From Paradesertivirga sp966210515 (lineage in GTDB: Bacteria > Bacteroidota > Bacteroidia > Sphingobacteriales > Sphingobacteriaceae): a stretch of DNA of 64,000 bases. The translations under genes and the position numbers were made by a program. The notes beneath the pieces are model-generated. The model saw nothing but the letters and a program-made list of their open reading frames with translations, was not told where the DNA came from and did not search any database. Shown here piece after piece: positions 18,388-27,419 of the stretch. Location: NCBI GenBank assembly GCA_966210515.1, contig CBIHLM010000009.1, forward strand, positions 1 through 64,000, in the 5' to 3' direction. Position 1 is the stretch's first letter, and each line of letters opens with the position of its first letter.

Positions 18388-20055
18388 ATGAAGCACACAC
18401 TTTCTATATTCTTGATCTTAAGTGCCCTTATGTTTTCGGCTAGCAGTTTTTCTCAACCTGTTGCCAAACCATGGCCAGCAAACATGCCCGTTGTAAACGC
18501 TCCTGTATTTAGAAAGGATACCCTTAATATCGTCAAATATGGTGCAATAAACGACGGCAAAACTCTGAACACCAATAGCATTAACAGCGCTATCGCAGCA
18601 TGTTCTCAAAATGGCGGAGGTGTTGTTTTAATTCCCCGTGGACTTTGGTTAACCGGTCCGATCGAATTGAAAAGCAATGTCAATCTTCATTTAAATGCCG
18701 ATGCTTTACTGTCGTTTACAAAAGATCTGTCGCAATACAAGTTGGTTCATACCAATTGGGAGGGTTTAGGTGCAGTTCGTAATCAGTCTCCGATTTCAGG
18801 AACCAACCTGGTAAATATTGCAATTACCGGAAAAGGGATTATCGACGGTAACGGCGACGCATGGAGAATGGTGAAAAAGGATAAGCTTACCGAAAGCCAT
18901 TGGAAAAATCTTATAGCTTCAGGTGGATATTTAAGCGAGGATAAGAAGATCTGGTACCCTACAGAGAGTTCTCTTAAAGGGTCTAAAATTAAACAGGCAG
19001 GTGTAATTTCCGACGGTAAGACTGCTTCAGATTTCGCGGAGATCAAAGATTTTCTTCGTCCTAACCTGATCGTGCTGACTCAATGTAAAAACATTTTATT
19101 AGAAGGAGTGACTTTTCAGAATTCACCGGCATGGAACATCCATCCGCTGATGTCAGAAAATATTATCATCAGAGATATTTACGCTAAGAACCCTTGGTAT
19201 GCACAAAACGGCGACGGACTCGACCTGGAATCGTGCAGCAATGTTCTGGTTGAAAACAGTGTTTTCGATGTTGGCGATGATGGTATTTGCATTAAATCCG
19301 GTCGTGATGCACAGGGTCGTAAGCGTGCAATGCCAACACAGAATGTGGTAATCAGAAATTGTGTGGTGTATCATGCTCACGGTGGTTTTGTAATCGGCAG
19401 CGAAATGTCTGGCGGCGCAAAAAATATCTATGTTTCTGATTGCACATTCATCGGCACCGATATCGGTCTTCGTTTCAAAACAACCCGCGGAAGAGGCGGT
19501 GTGGTAGAGAATATCTTCATCAAAAATATCAATATGAAAGACATCGTTGGCGAAGCGCTTTTATTCGATATGTATTATGCAGCTGTTGATCCGGTTCCTG
19601 TTGCCGGCGAAAAACGTGATGCTCCGAAAGTGGTATTATTACCAGTTACAGAAGAAACTCCCTCATTTAAAAACTTCTATATCAGTAACGTGGTAGCTGA
19701 TGGCGCGGCGAAAGCAATTTTTATCCGCGGTTTACCCGAGATGAATATTCATAATATTTTTCTTGAAAATATGACCCTGCAAGCAGAAACAGGAATAGAG
19801 ATAGAAGAAGCGAAGGATATACATTTAAAAAATGTAAATGTGATAAGCAAGCAATCCAAGCCGGTTGTGAACATTCAAAACAGCAGCTCAATAACTTTCA
19901 ATAATCTGCAGTATAAACAGGGATCCGAGCTTTTATTTAATGTTATAGGCGATCGTAGTTCAAACATAAGAGTATCCAATACCAATATTCCCGGCTCTGT
20001 AAAAAAAGCCGAGTTTAGTCAGGATGCTAAAAGCAAATCTTTGATCATAAAATAG
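18388..20055 (+). CDS. Exported glycoside hydrolase family 28 (polygalacturonase-like)
   Basis: This 555-residue periplasmic GH28 hydrolyses galacturonan or rhamnogalacturonan linkages. After the signal peptide (ending SASSFSQ) comes the pectate-lyase-3-like start (DTLNIVKYGAINDGKTLNT). The beta-helix then carries the catalytic set: NGDGLDLES, GDDGICIKSG with the paired Asp near residues 297-298, HGGFVIGSEMSGG near 331 in place of the classical GHG, and RFKTTRGRGG near 362 in place of RIK. The SPAWNIHPL motif and overall length suggest an exo-acting enzyme. It is followed by GH105 after 9 bp. Confidence 0.93.
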   Translation: MKHTLSIFLILSALMFSASSFSQPVAKPWPANMPVVNAPVFRKDTLNIVKYGAINDGKTLNTNSINSAIAACSQNGGGVVLIPRGLWLTGPIELKSNVNLHLNADALLSFTKDLSQYKLVHTNWEGLGAVRNQSPISGTNLVNIAITGKGIIDGNGDAWRMVKKDKLTESHWKNLIASGGYLSEDKKIWYPTESSLKGSKIKQAGVISDGKTASDFAEIKDFLRPNLIVLTQCKNILLEGVTFQNSPAWNIHPLMSENIIIRDIYAKNPWYAQNGDGLDLESCSNVLVENSVFDVGDDGICIKSGRDAQGRKRAMPTQNVVIRNCVVYHAHGGFVIGSEMSGGAKNIYVSDCTFIGTDIGLRFKTTRGRGGVVENIFIKNINMKDIVGEALLFDMYYAAVDPVPVAGEKRDAPKVVLLPVTEETPSFKNFYISNVVADGAAKAIFIRGLPEMNIHNIFLENMTLQAETGIEIEEAKDIHLKNVNVISKQSKPVVNIQNSSSITFNNLQYKQGSELLFNVIGDRSSNIRVSNTNIPGSVKKAEFSQDAKSKSLIIK

Positions 20056-20064
20056 ACTTTACAG

Positions 20065-21969
20065 ATGAAGAAAACCAATTTTCTAATAATAGTATCGATA
20101 TTCTTAAGTTCTTTATCGTTTGCTCAAAGTAAACCCGTTTCAGAGCGCATGGCTGCTACGGTTATGGATATATGGGCAGATTCTTTATGGACAGGCCGGC
20201 CCTTCAAATGGACCTATGATCAAGGTGTTATCCTGGAAGGTATTGCGGCCATCTGGCAGCGAACCGGGGATGCTAAATATTTCAATTATATCAAAAAAAG
20301 TATGGATCATTTCGTTCAGGCGGATGGAATTATACGAACATACGATGGAGATAACTACAATATTGACAATATTAAAAATGGCAGGGCTTTAATCCTGCTT
20401 TATAAAGTTACAGGCCAGGAAAAATATTTAAAAGCTGTGCAGGCTTTACGCCAGCAGCTAAGTACTCATCCCCGTACTGCGGAAGGCGGTTTTTGGCACA
20501 AAAAAATCTATCCGCACCAAATGTGGCTGGACGGTTTATACATGGGGCAGCCTTTTTATGCGGAGTACTCTGCAATGGCGCACGACTGGCAGGCTTTCAA
20601 TGACATAGCTACTCAGTTTATCTTAATGGAGAAGAATTCCATTGATTCAAAAACCGGCTTACTATATCATGGGTACGATGAATCAAGAGAGCAAAAATGG
20701 GCGGATCCTGTAACCGGGCGTTCTCCTCATTTCTGGGGAAGAGCAATGGGCTGGTATGGTATGGGGCTTGTTGATGCTTTGGAGTATTTTCCTGAAAATC
20801 ATCCTAAAAGGGATTCTGTAATCGCAATTTTAAATCGTTTTGCGAAATCGGTACAAAGCGTTCAGGATGCAAAATCCGGAGTATGGTACGATATTCTGAA
20901 TATGCCGAATGGTAAAGGGAATTATTTAGAATCCTCAGCTTCGAGCATGTTTGTTTACGCTTTATCTAAAGGTGTTCGGTTGGGATATCTTCCGGAAAGC
21001 TATATGAGTGTGGCACAAAAAGGCTATGCAGGTATGCAAAAAGAGTTTGTTGAAACCGTTAACGCGGATAAAATCAATCTGACAAAAACAGTGAGTGTTT
21101 CGGGTTTGGGTGGTAAGCCCTACCGCGATGGAAGTTATGAGTACTATCTGCGGGAAAAAGTAATTACAAATGATCCTAAAGGTGTAGGCTCGTTCATGCT
21201 TGCCTCCAACGAAATGGAACTTGCTGCATTGCCTAAACCAGGAAAAGGTAAAGTAGTAACCCTGGATAACTATTTTAACAACGAGATAAGGAAAGATGTA
21301 TTGGGGAAAAATTATAAGTTTCATTATACCTGGGACGATGCCGCAAATAGTGGTTTCTGGTTCCTTGGAAACTTATTCAACTATGCCGGTGCAAAAACCA
21401 ACACCTTGACTGAGGCACCAACAGCTTCAAATCTTCGAAATTCTGATGTCTATATTATCGTTGATCCTGATACAGAAAAAGAGACTGCAAAGCCAAACTT
21501 CGCTTCAGCAAAAGATGCCGATGAGCTGTATAAATGGGTAAACAACGGTGGCGTTCTGGTTTTAATGACGAACGATTATACAAATGCCGAACTAACTAAA
21601 TTCAATACTATTTCCGAACGTTTTGGGATTCATTTTAATGCAGACATGATTAATGCAGTAAAAAATGATGCCTATGAAACCGGGGCATTTAATATCCCGG
21701 CTAAACATCCGATTTTCAAAACTTCCGGGAAAGTTTACATTAAAGAAATAAGCACACTTAAACTTTCGGGACCTGCCAAACCTGCATTTACCTCAGGTAA
21801 AAACGTAGTTATGGCTACTGCTAAGGTTGGCAAGGGGACTGTATTTGCCGTGGGGGATCCATGGTTTTATAATGAATATGTAGACGGTAGAAAGCTTCCG
21901 GCACAATACGAAAACTTTAAAGCTGCAAATGACTTGGTTAGTTGGTTATTAACACAATCCAAAAAGTAA
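20065..21969 (+). CDS. GH105 unsaturated rhamnogalacturonyl hydrolase fused to a DUF4350/GATase-like domain
   Basis: GH105 enzymes remove the terminal unsaturated galacturonate left by PL lyases, generating the KduI/KduD substrate. The 634-residue exported protein has the (alpha/alpha)6 domain in about 25-385 with the motif HQMWLDGLYMGQPF (catalytic Asp156) and HFWGRAMGWYGMGLVDALEY. About 230 further residues form a GATase1/DUF4350-like domain (WVNNGGVLVLMTND near 491, GKGTVFAVGDPW near 590), with no visible catalytic triad. A classic single-domain GH105 is about 370-390 aa, so the tail is an addition. It overlaps the next gene by one base. Confidence 0.92.
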   Translation: MKKTNFLIIVSIFLSSLSFAQSKPVSERMAATVMDIWADSLWTGRPFKWTYDQGVILEGIAAIWQRTGDAKYFNYIKKSMDHFVQADGIIRTYDGDNYNIDNIKNGRALILLYKVTGQEKYLKAVQALRQQLSTHPRTAEGGFWHKKIYPHQMWLDGLYMGQPFYAEYSAMAHDWQAFNDIATQFILMEKNSIDSKTGLLYHGYDESREQKWADPVTGRSPHFWGRAMGWYGMGLVDALEYFPENHPKRDSVIAILNRFAKSVQSVQDAKSGVWYDILNMPNGKGNYLESSASSMFVYALSKGVRLGYLPESYMSVAQKGYAGMQKEFVETVNADKINLTKTVSVSGLGGKPYRDGSYEYYLREKVITNDPKGVGSFMLASNEMELAALPKPGKGKVVTLDNYFNNEIRKDVLGKNYKFHYTWDDAANSGFWFLGNLFNYAGAKTNTLTEAPTASNLRNSDVYIIVDPDTEKETAKPNFASAKDADELYKWVNNGGVLVLMTNDYTNAELTKFNTISERFGIHFNADMINAVKNDAYETGAFNIPAKHPIFKTSGKVYIKEISTLKLSGPAKPAFTSGKNVVMATAKVGKGTVFAVGDPWFYNEYVDGRKLPAQYENFKAANDLVSWLLTQSKK

Positions 21970-23039
21970 TGAATTTCTTAAAAATCTTTTGTACTGTAAT
22001 TTTTGCTAGCTGTTTGCTGCCGATAAGTTACGCCCAGGATTTCAGTAATGCCTCTCCGGAGAAAAAAGAAGTTATAGCCCAAAACATGTTGCTATTTCAA
22101 AGAAGTAACGGAGGATGGCCTAAACATTTTAAGGAAAAAAGCATAGACTATTCTAAGCCTTTAACTGAGGCCGACCTGATTATTGTAAAAGCAAGTTATG
22201 CTTCGGGTAAAGATGCCACTATTGATAATTATGCTACCATTAAGGAGATAAGATTTCTAGCCGGCTATTTTGCAGAAAGCAATAAAAAGGAATATCTGGA
22301 TGCCGTGGAAAAGGGAATTTCGTACTTGTTAAAAGCACAATACGCTAACGGAGGATGGCCGCAGTTCTATCCCGATCTCAGCAATTACAGGCATCTGATA
22401 ACCTATAACGATAATGCCATGGTTAATGTACTTACTTTGTTGCAGGATGTTAATGAAGGAAAAAATAATATGGGGATTGTAGATAAGTCCTTTATTGGTA
22501 AAGCATCCGTAGCGGTAAAAAAAGGTATAGACTGCATATTAAAATCACAGATAAAAGTAGACGGAAAGTTGACGGTATGGTGCGCCCAGCATGATGAGAA
22601 AACTCTTCAGCCTGCAAATGCCAGATCTTTTGAATTGATATCTTTAAGTGGTAGCGAATCTGCAGCTATCGTTCAGTTCCTGATGAATCAAAAGAATCCG
22701 TCAGAAGAAATGAAAAATGCCATTGTGAATGCGGTAAAATGGTTTGATCAAGCTAAAATTCGGGGATATAAGTTTGAAGTTAGCAGAGATCCTGTAAAAG
22801 GGAAACAACAAAATCTTGTTAAAGATGCTAATTCTGTTATATGGGCCAGATTCTATGATATATCAAGCGGAGAACCCTTTTTCTCAGGTCGCGATGGCGT
22901 TAAGAAAAAATCCATTTATGAAATAGAGGCTGAAAGAAGAAACGGCTATGCCTGGTATGGTACATGGCCAGGTAAGGTGCTGAAAGAATATCCGAAATGG
23001 GCAAGCATAAACCGTGTTAATTCTGTTACTGTTAAATAA
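21969..23039 (+). CDS. Exported pectate lyase family 10
   Basis: This PL10 pectate lyase of about 356 residues depolymerises polygalacturonate in a calcium-dependent way. The chosen ATG overlaps the previous stop by one base (TAATG) and gives a signal peptide ending PISYAQ; an upstream in-frame start at 21942 would overlap GH105 further and disrupt it. PL10 features include QRSNGGWPKHF, ATIDNYAT, ANGGWPQFYPDLSNYRHLITYNDNA (residues approximate), FSGRDG, and the C-terminal RRNGYAWYGTWP. It is translationally coupled to GH105. Confidence 0.92.
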   Translation: MNFLKIFCTVIFASCLLPISYAQDFSNASPEKKEVIAQNMLLFQRSNGGWPKHFKEKSIDYSKPLTEADLIIVKASYASGKDATIDNYATIKEIRFLAGYFAESNKKEYLDAVEKGISYLLKAQYANGGWPQFYPDLSNYRHLITYNDNAMVNVLTLLQDVNEGKNNMGIVDKSFIGKASVAVKKGIDCILKSQIKVDGKLTVWCAQHDEKTLQPANARSFELISLSGSESAAIVQFLMNQKNPSEEMKNAIVNAVKWFDQAKIRGYKFEVSRDPVKGKQQNLVKDANSVIWARFYDISSGEPFFSGRDGVKKKSIYEIEAERRNGYAWYGTWPGKVLKEYPKWASINRVNSVTVK

Positions 23040-23108
23040 TATTTAGATAAGTTTATTCTTTTAAATTGCTAAGAATGCAAACTAAGTTACGGTTTATAGA
23101 ATCTTAAA

Positions 23109-24761
23109 ATGAAACAGAGAGTTTTAAAAGTTCACACCGATGATAATGTGCTGGTTGCTTTAACTGATTTAGAGCAAGGGGAAACGGTAATCTTTGAAGG
23201 TGAAGAATTTCAGCTTAAGGATAAAGTTCAGGCGAAGCATAAATTTGCTATCAATAATCTGCAACCTGGGGATGAAGTTACCATGTACGGTGTGCTTGTT
23301 GGAAAAGCTCAGGTTGAAATCCCGAGAGGCGGACTTATTTCTACAGAAAACCTAAAACATGCTGCCAGCAGTTTTACTATCGGCGATAGAAAAACAAGCT
23401 GGAATATACCAGACGTGTCGAAATTCCAGTCGAAAAAGTTTTATGGCTTTTACCGCCCGGACGGCAGTGTTGGAACGGCAAACTATTGGTTAGTTATACC
23501 GATGGTTTTTTGCGAGAATCGTAACCTTGAAGTTCTTGAGGAAGCTTTGGTGAAACAACTGGGTTATGGTCGCAATGAAACCTATGCCAACCAGGCAAAG
23601 CAGCTCATTAATATGTATAAATCAGGATCGGATGTGAACAGCCTTTTAAGCGCTGAACTATCTGAGGTCGATTATATGCCAACATCCGAACGTTTATTTC
23701 CAAATGTTGATGGTGTAAAGTTTCTAAAACATGCCGGCGGTTGCGGCGGCACACGCTCAGATGCTCAGGCTTTATGCGCTTTGTTAGCCGGGTACATTAC
23801 TCATCCTAATGTTGCCGGAGCAACAGTTTTAAGCCTTGGCTGTCAGAATGCTCAGGTTCAAATGCTTGAGGAGGAAATTAAAAAACGTGATTCGAATTTT
23901 TCTAAACCGCTGTTTATTCTTGAACAGCAAAAAATAGGTACAGAAGCTAAATTGCTTTCTGAATCTATTAAGAAAACTTTTGCCGGTTTGGTACAAGCCA
24001 ATCAGTGTAAGCGCGAACCAGCGCCTTTAAGTAAACTTACCATCGGTTTAGAATGTGGCGGTTCCGATGGCTTCTCCGGTATTTCTGCCAACCCGGCTAT
24101 TGGTTACACCTCAGATTTGTTGGTGGCCTTAGGAGGTTCAGTTATTCTGGCAGAGTTTCCTGAGCTTTGCGGTGTTGAGCAAAACATCAGCGACCGTTGT
24201 GTTACGGTAGAAAATGCCGAGCGCTTTTCTCACCTGATGAAAACCTATGCTCAGCGGGCAGAAGAAGCAGGTTCAGGTTTCGATATGAATCCATCTCCGG
24301 GTAATATTAAAGACGGACTTATTACGGATGCTATTAAATCTGCCGGTGCGGCCAAAAAAGGAGGAACATCCCCAGTTACCGAAATACTTGATTATCCTGA
24401 AAAGGTGACCAAGCCAGGTTTGAATTTATTGTGCACTCCTGGTAATGATGTCGAGTCTACCACGGCTGAAGTGGCTTCGGGTGCCAATGTGGTTTTATTT
24501 ACAACGGGCTTAGGAACACCAACTGGTAATCCTATCGCTCCTGTCGTTAAAATTGCAACGAATACTACCCTATATAACAAGATGAACGACATCATGGATG
24601 TGAATACCGGATCGATTATCGAAGGCGAAGAAACGATTGAGCAGGCAGGTGAGCGTATCCTTGATTATGTGATCAGGGTGGCCAGCGGCGAAATACAGGT
24701 AAGTGCCGTTAGGCATGGTCAGGACGACTTCATTCCATGGAAGCGTGGCGTGTCTCTGTAG
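23109..24761 (+). CDS. uxaA: Altronate dehydratase family protein, long form (UxaA paralogue 1)
   Basis: UxaA-family enzymes dehydrate altronate (or galactarate) to a 2-keto-3-deoxy acid. This 550-residue copy has the N-terminal SAF domain (about 1-75) and the UxaA domain with conserved cysteines in AGGCGGTRSDA, LGCQNAQ and LECGGSDGFSG. It is about 54 residues longer than the second copy at 28957, mainly from a segment around residues 150-195 after the domain linker. Both copies lie in the same operon; the window does not show which one handles altronate and which, if either, handles another aldonate or aldarate. Confidence 0.87.
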   Translation: MKQRVLKVHTDDNVLVALTDLEQGETVIFEGEEFQLKDKVQAKHKFAINNLQPGDEVTMYGVLVGKAQVEIPRGGLISTENLKHAASSFTIGDRKTSWNIPDVSKFQSKKFYGFYRPDGSVGTANYWLVIPMVFCENRNLEVLEEALVKQLGYGRNETYANQAKQLINMYKSGSDVNSLLSAELSEVDYMPTSERLFPNVDGVKFLKHAGGCGGTRSDAQALCALLAGYITHPNVAGATVLSLGCQNAQVQMLEEEIKKRDSNFSKPLFILEQQKIGTEAKLLSESIKKTFAGLVQANQCKREPAPLSKLTIGLECGGSDGFSGISANPAIGYTSDLLVALGGSVILAEFPELCGVEQNISDRCVTVENAERFSHLMKTYAQRAEEAGSGFDMNPSPGNIKDGLITDAIKSAGAAKKGGTSPVTEILDYPEKVTKPGLNLLCTPGNDVESTTAEVASGANVVLFTTGLGTPTGNPIAPVVKIATNTTLYNKMNDIMDVNTGSIIEGEETIEQAGERILDYVIRVASGEIQVSAVRHGQDDFIPWKRGVSL

Positions 24762-24882
24762 GTTTTAAAATGAATTACCCATTAGCGATAGTATAAATAA
24801 TGAAACGATCATGAGATTGCACTCAGAAATACAGAGTAAGACTCATGACAGCTTCATCTCCATTAAAAAGCAATAAATTGTA

Positions 24883-26283
24883 ATGAAAAATTTTTTAGAC
24901 GAGAACTTTTTACTGAATACAAAAACGGCACAGCAGCTTTACCATGAATTTGCTAAGGATATGCCGATTATTGATTACCACAATCACCTGCCTCCCGATC
25001 AGATTGCAAATGATATAAACTTTGAAAATATAACTCAGGTTTGGCTGTATGGCGACCATTATAAATGGCGTGCAATGCGTGCTAATGGGATCAATGAGGA
25101 TTACATTACAGGCAAAAAAAGTGATTTCGAAAAGTTTCAGAAATGGGCAGAAACTGTTCCTTACACTTTGCGTAACCCATTATACCACTGGACTCATCTC
25201 GAGCTTCAGCGATACTTTAACATTCACGATATTTTAGACGGGAAATCTGCTGCGAAAATTTATGAAGAGTGTACAGCAAAACTTCAAACGAAAGAATTTT
25301 CTGTACAGGGATTACTAAAAAGCCGTAAGGTTGAGGCGGTGTGCACCACCGATGATCCTGTTGATTCATTAAACTTTCATCAGCAAATCTCAAAAGATGG
25401 CGCGGAAATAATTGTTCGCCCTGCTTTCCGCCCTGATAAGGCAATGGCAGCAGAAGATGTGGCAGGACTAAATGCCTATATCGGTAAATTGGAGGCTGTA
25501 ACTGATTTGAGCATTTCAGATTTTGATATTTTCCTGAAAGCGCTTAAGAATCGTCATGATTACTTCGCTGCAAATGGATGTTCAATCTCGGATCATGGTT
25601 TAGAGCAAATTTATGCCGAGGATTATACGGATGAAGAGATAAAATCTATCTTCTTAAAAATCCGCAGTAACCAGGCTCTTTCTCACCAGGAAGTTCTGAA
25701 ATTTAAGTCAGCTATGCTGGTTCACTTTGCTTTCTGGGATCATGAAAAGGGATGGGTTCAGCAATACCATTTAGGCGCTTTGCGTAATAATAATGCACGT
25801 ATGTTATCAATCCTCGGACCTGACACAGGTTGGGACTCAATAGGTGATTTCAGTCAGGGACGCCAGTTATCGAAGTTTTTAAATAAACTCGATACTGAAG
25901 ACAGATTGGCCAAAACCATCATCTATAATTTAAATCCGGCCGATAACGAGTTAATGGCAACTATGATCGGGAACTTTAACGATGGTTCGGTTGCCGGTAA
26001 AGTGCAGTTTGGTTCTGGCTGGTGGTTCCTTGATCAGAAAGATGGTATGATCAAACAAATCAATGCGCTTTCTAATATGGGATTGCTAAGCCGTTTTGTT
26101 GGTATGCTTACCGATTCACGTAGTTTTCTTTCTTTCCCTCGCCATGAATATTTCAGAAGAATACTTTGCAATATGTTTGGAGATGACGTAGAAAACGGCG
26201 AGTTACCTGCTGACATGGAATGGTTAGGAAAAGTTGTTAAGGATATTTGCTATAATAACGCTAAAAACTATTTCAACTTGTGA
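24883..26283 (+). CDS. uxaC: Uronate isomerase (glucuronate/galacturonate isomerase)
   Basis: UxaC converts D-galacturonate to D-tagaturonate and D-glucuronate to D-fructuronate, the entry step of both uronate branches encoded here. The 466-residue amidohydrolase-like protein has family length and landmarks: the metal-binding HNH of DYHNHLPP, WLYGDHYKWRAMRANGI, and the C-terminal VGMLTDSRSFLSFPRHEYFRR. Its stop overlaps the GTG start of the kinase gene by four bases (GTGA). Confidence 0.96.
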   Translation: MKNFLDENFLLNTKTAQQLYHEFAKDMPIIDYHNHLPPDQIANDINFENITQVWLYGDHYKWRAMRANGINEDYITGKKSDFEKFQKWAETVPYTLRNPLYHWTHLELQRYFNIHDILDGKSAAKIYEECTAKLQTKEFSVQGLLKSRKVEAVCTTDDPVDSLNFHQQISKDGAEIIVRPAFRPDKAMAAEDVAGLNAYIGKLEAVTDLSISDFDIFLKALKNRHDYFAANGCSISDHGLEQIYAEDYTDEEIKSIFLKIRSNQALSHQEVLKFKSAMLVHFAFWDHEKGWVQQYHLGALRNNNARMLSILGPDTGWDSIGDFSQGRQLSKFLNKLDTEDRLAKTIIYNLNPADNELMATMIGNFNDGSVAGKVQFGSGWWFLDQKDGMIKQINALSNMGLLSRFVGMLTDSRSFLSFPRHEYFRRILCNMFGDDVENGELPADMEWLGKVVKDICYNNAKNYFNL

Positions 26284-27290
26284 TAAGTAAAGTGTTGTGT
26301 TTTGGCGAGCTGATGTTACGGATATCGCCATCCTCGATTGAAGAAGCAGAAAAGAACCCCTTTATCTTGTATATGGGTGGTGCCGAAGCAAATACGGCTA
26401 CTGCTTTGGCAGGATGGAATGTGCCTGTAAAATATTGCACAGTTTTGCCGGATAACTTCATGTCCGAATATCTTATTGATTATTTGGAGTATAGGGGCAT
26501 TTACACCTCCTCAATACTTTTAGCGGGGAAGCGGGTAGGTGTTTATTACCTGGATCGTGGCGCTGATTTAAAAAGCAGTGTAGTTTATGATCGTGAACAT
26601 TCCTCGTTCTCTGAATTGAAGCGCGGGATGATCGATTGGGATAAAGTTTTGCGCGATGTTTCGTGGTTCAATCTGACGGCTATCAGCCCGGCTTTGAATG
26701 CGAATGTTGCTGATGTTTGCCTTGAAGCTCTGGAAGCTGCTTCAAGGCAAAAAATTATGACTTCTATTGATCTGAACTACCGGTCGCGACTATGGAAGTA
26801 TGGAAAAGAGCCCATCGAGGTAATGCCTGCCTTAGTAGAACACTGCGATTTAGTGATGGGAAATATATGGTCGGCAAACAGTTTGTTAGGGACGTCGATT
26901 GATAGCCGGATTCATGAGAAAGGTAGAAAGGAAGATTACCTTGAACATGCCCGCGCCACATCATTGGAGATAATGGACAAGTTTCCCAGATGCAAGCATG
27001 TAGGAAATACATTTCGTTTTGACAGCGACAATTTACTATACTATACGAGTTTGTTTACCGGCGGAGAACAATATAATTCCGGAGAATTCAGAACCAAAGG
27101 GGTAATTGACCGGTCTGGTAGCGGCGATTGTTTTATGGGAGGATTGATCTATGGATTTTACAATAATCACGCTCCGCAGGATATCGTAAACTATGCAACT
27201 GCGGCAGCTTTCGGAAAGCTACAGGAGCAGGGGGATGCTACGCAACAGGACGTTTTTACCGTAACAAAGTTAAGGTCGGATCACGATTGA
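26280..27290 (+). CDS. kdgK: 2-keto-3-deoxygluconate kinase, PfkB family (copy 1)
   Basis: This kinase phosphorylates KDG to KDPG. The 336-residue PfkB-family protein starts with GTG (the next in-frame ATG, at 26313, would cut into the first beta strand). It shows GGAEANTATALAGW near residue 38 and the catalytic DRSGSGDCFMGGL near 280. The four-base overlap with uxaC implies translational coupling. A second kinase of the same type lies at 31061; this copy has more substitutions at family positions (ERKEDYLEH insert region), so a slightly different substrate is possible. Confidence 0.88.
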   Translation: MISKVLCFGELMLRISPSSIEEAEKNPFILYMGGAEANTATALAGWNVPVKYCTVLPDNFMSEYLIDYLEYRGIYTSSILLAGKRVGVYYLDRGADLKSSVVYDREHSSFSELKRGMIDWDKVLRDVSWFNLTAISPALNANVADVCLEALEAASRQKIMTSIDLNYRSRLWKYGKEPIEVMPALVEHCDLVMGNIWSANSLLGTSIDSRIHEKGRKEDYLEHARATSLEIMDKFPRCKHVGNTFRFDSDNLLYYTSLFTGGEQYNSGEFRTKGVIDRSGSGDCFMGGLIYGFYNNHAPQDIVNYATAAAFGKLQEQGDATQQDVFTVTKLRSDHD

Positions 27291-27304
27291 TGTGATTTGA
27301 TGCT

Positions 27305-27324
27305 GGTTGGTAGGGACACCAACC
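27305..27324. repeat. 7-bp stem-loop between kdgK-1 and uxaB
   Basis: GGTTGGT (27305-27311) pairs exactly with ACCAACC (27318-27324) around a 6-nt loop. There is no T tract, so it is not an obvious terminator. It may be a processing or stability hairpin, or a palindromic intergenic repeat. Confidence 0.45.
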
Positions 27325-27419
27325 GAAACCAAGACTTACAAGGTATATCCGCAAAGTAGGTGAAGGTTTTTTGTTAGGCCTTTTACCTTTTGAATTTAAA
27401 TTTTTGAATTTTTTAAAAT

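Noticed and set aside
24809..24848. TCATGAG/CTCATGA inverted repeat upstream of uxaC
   Set aside because: Short arms with a 26-nt spacer in AT-rich DNA are expected by chance; no supporting copy elsewhere.
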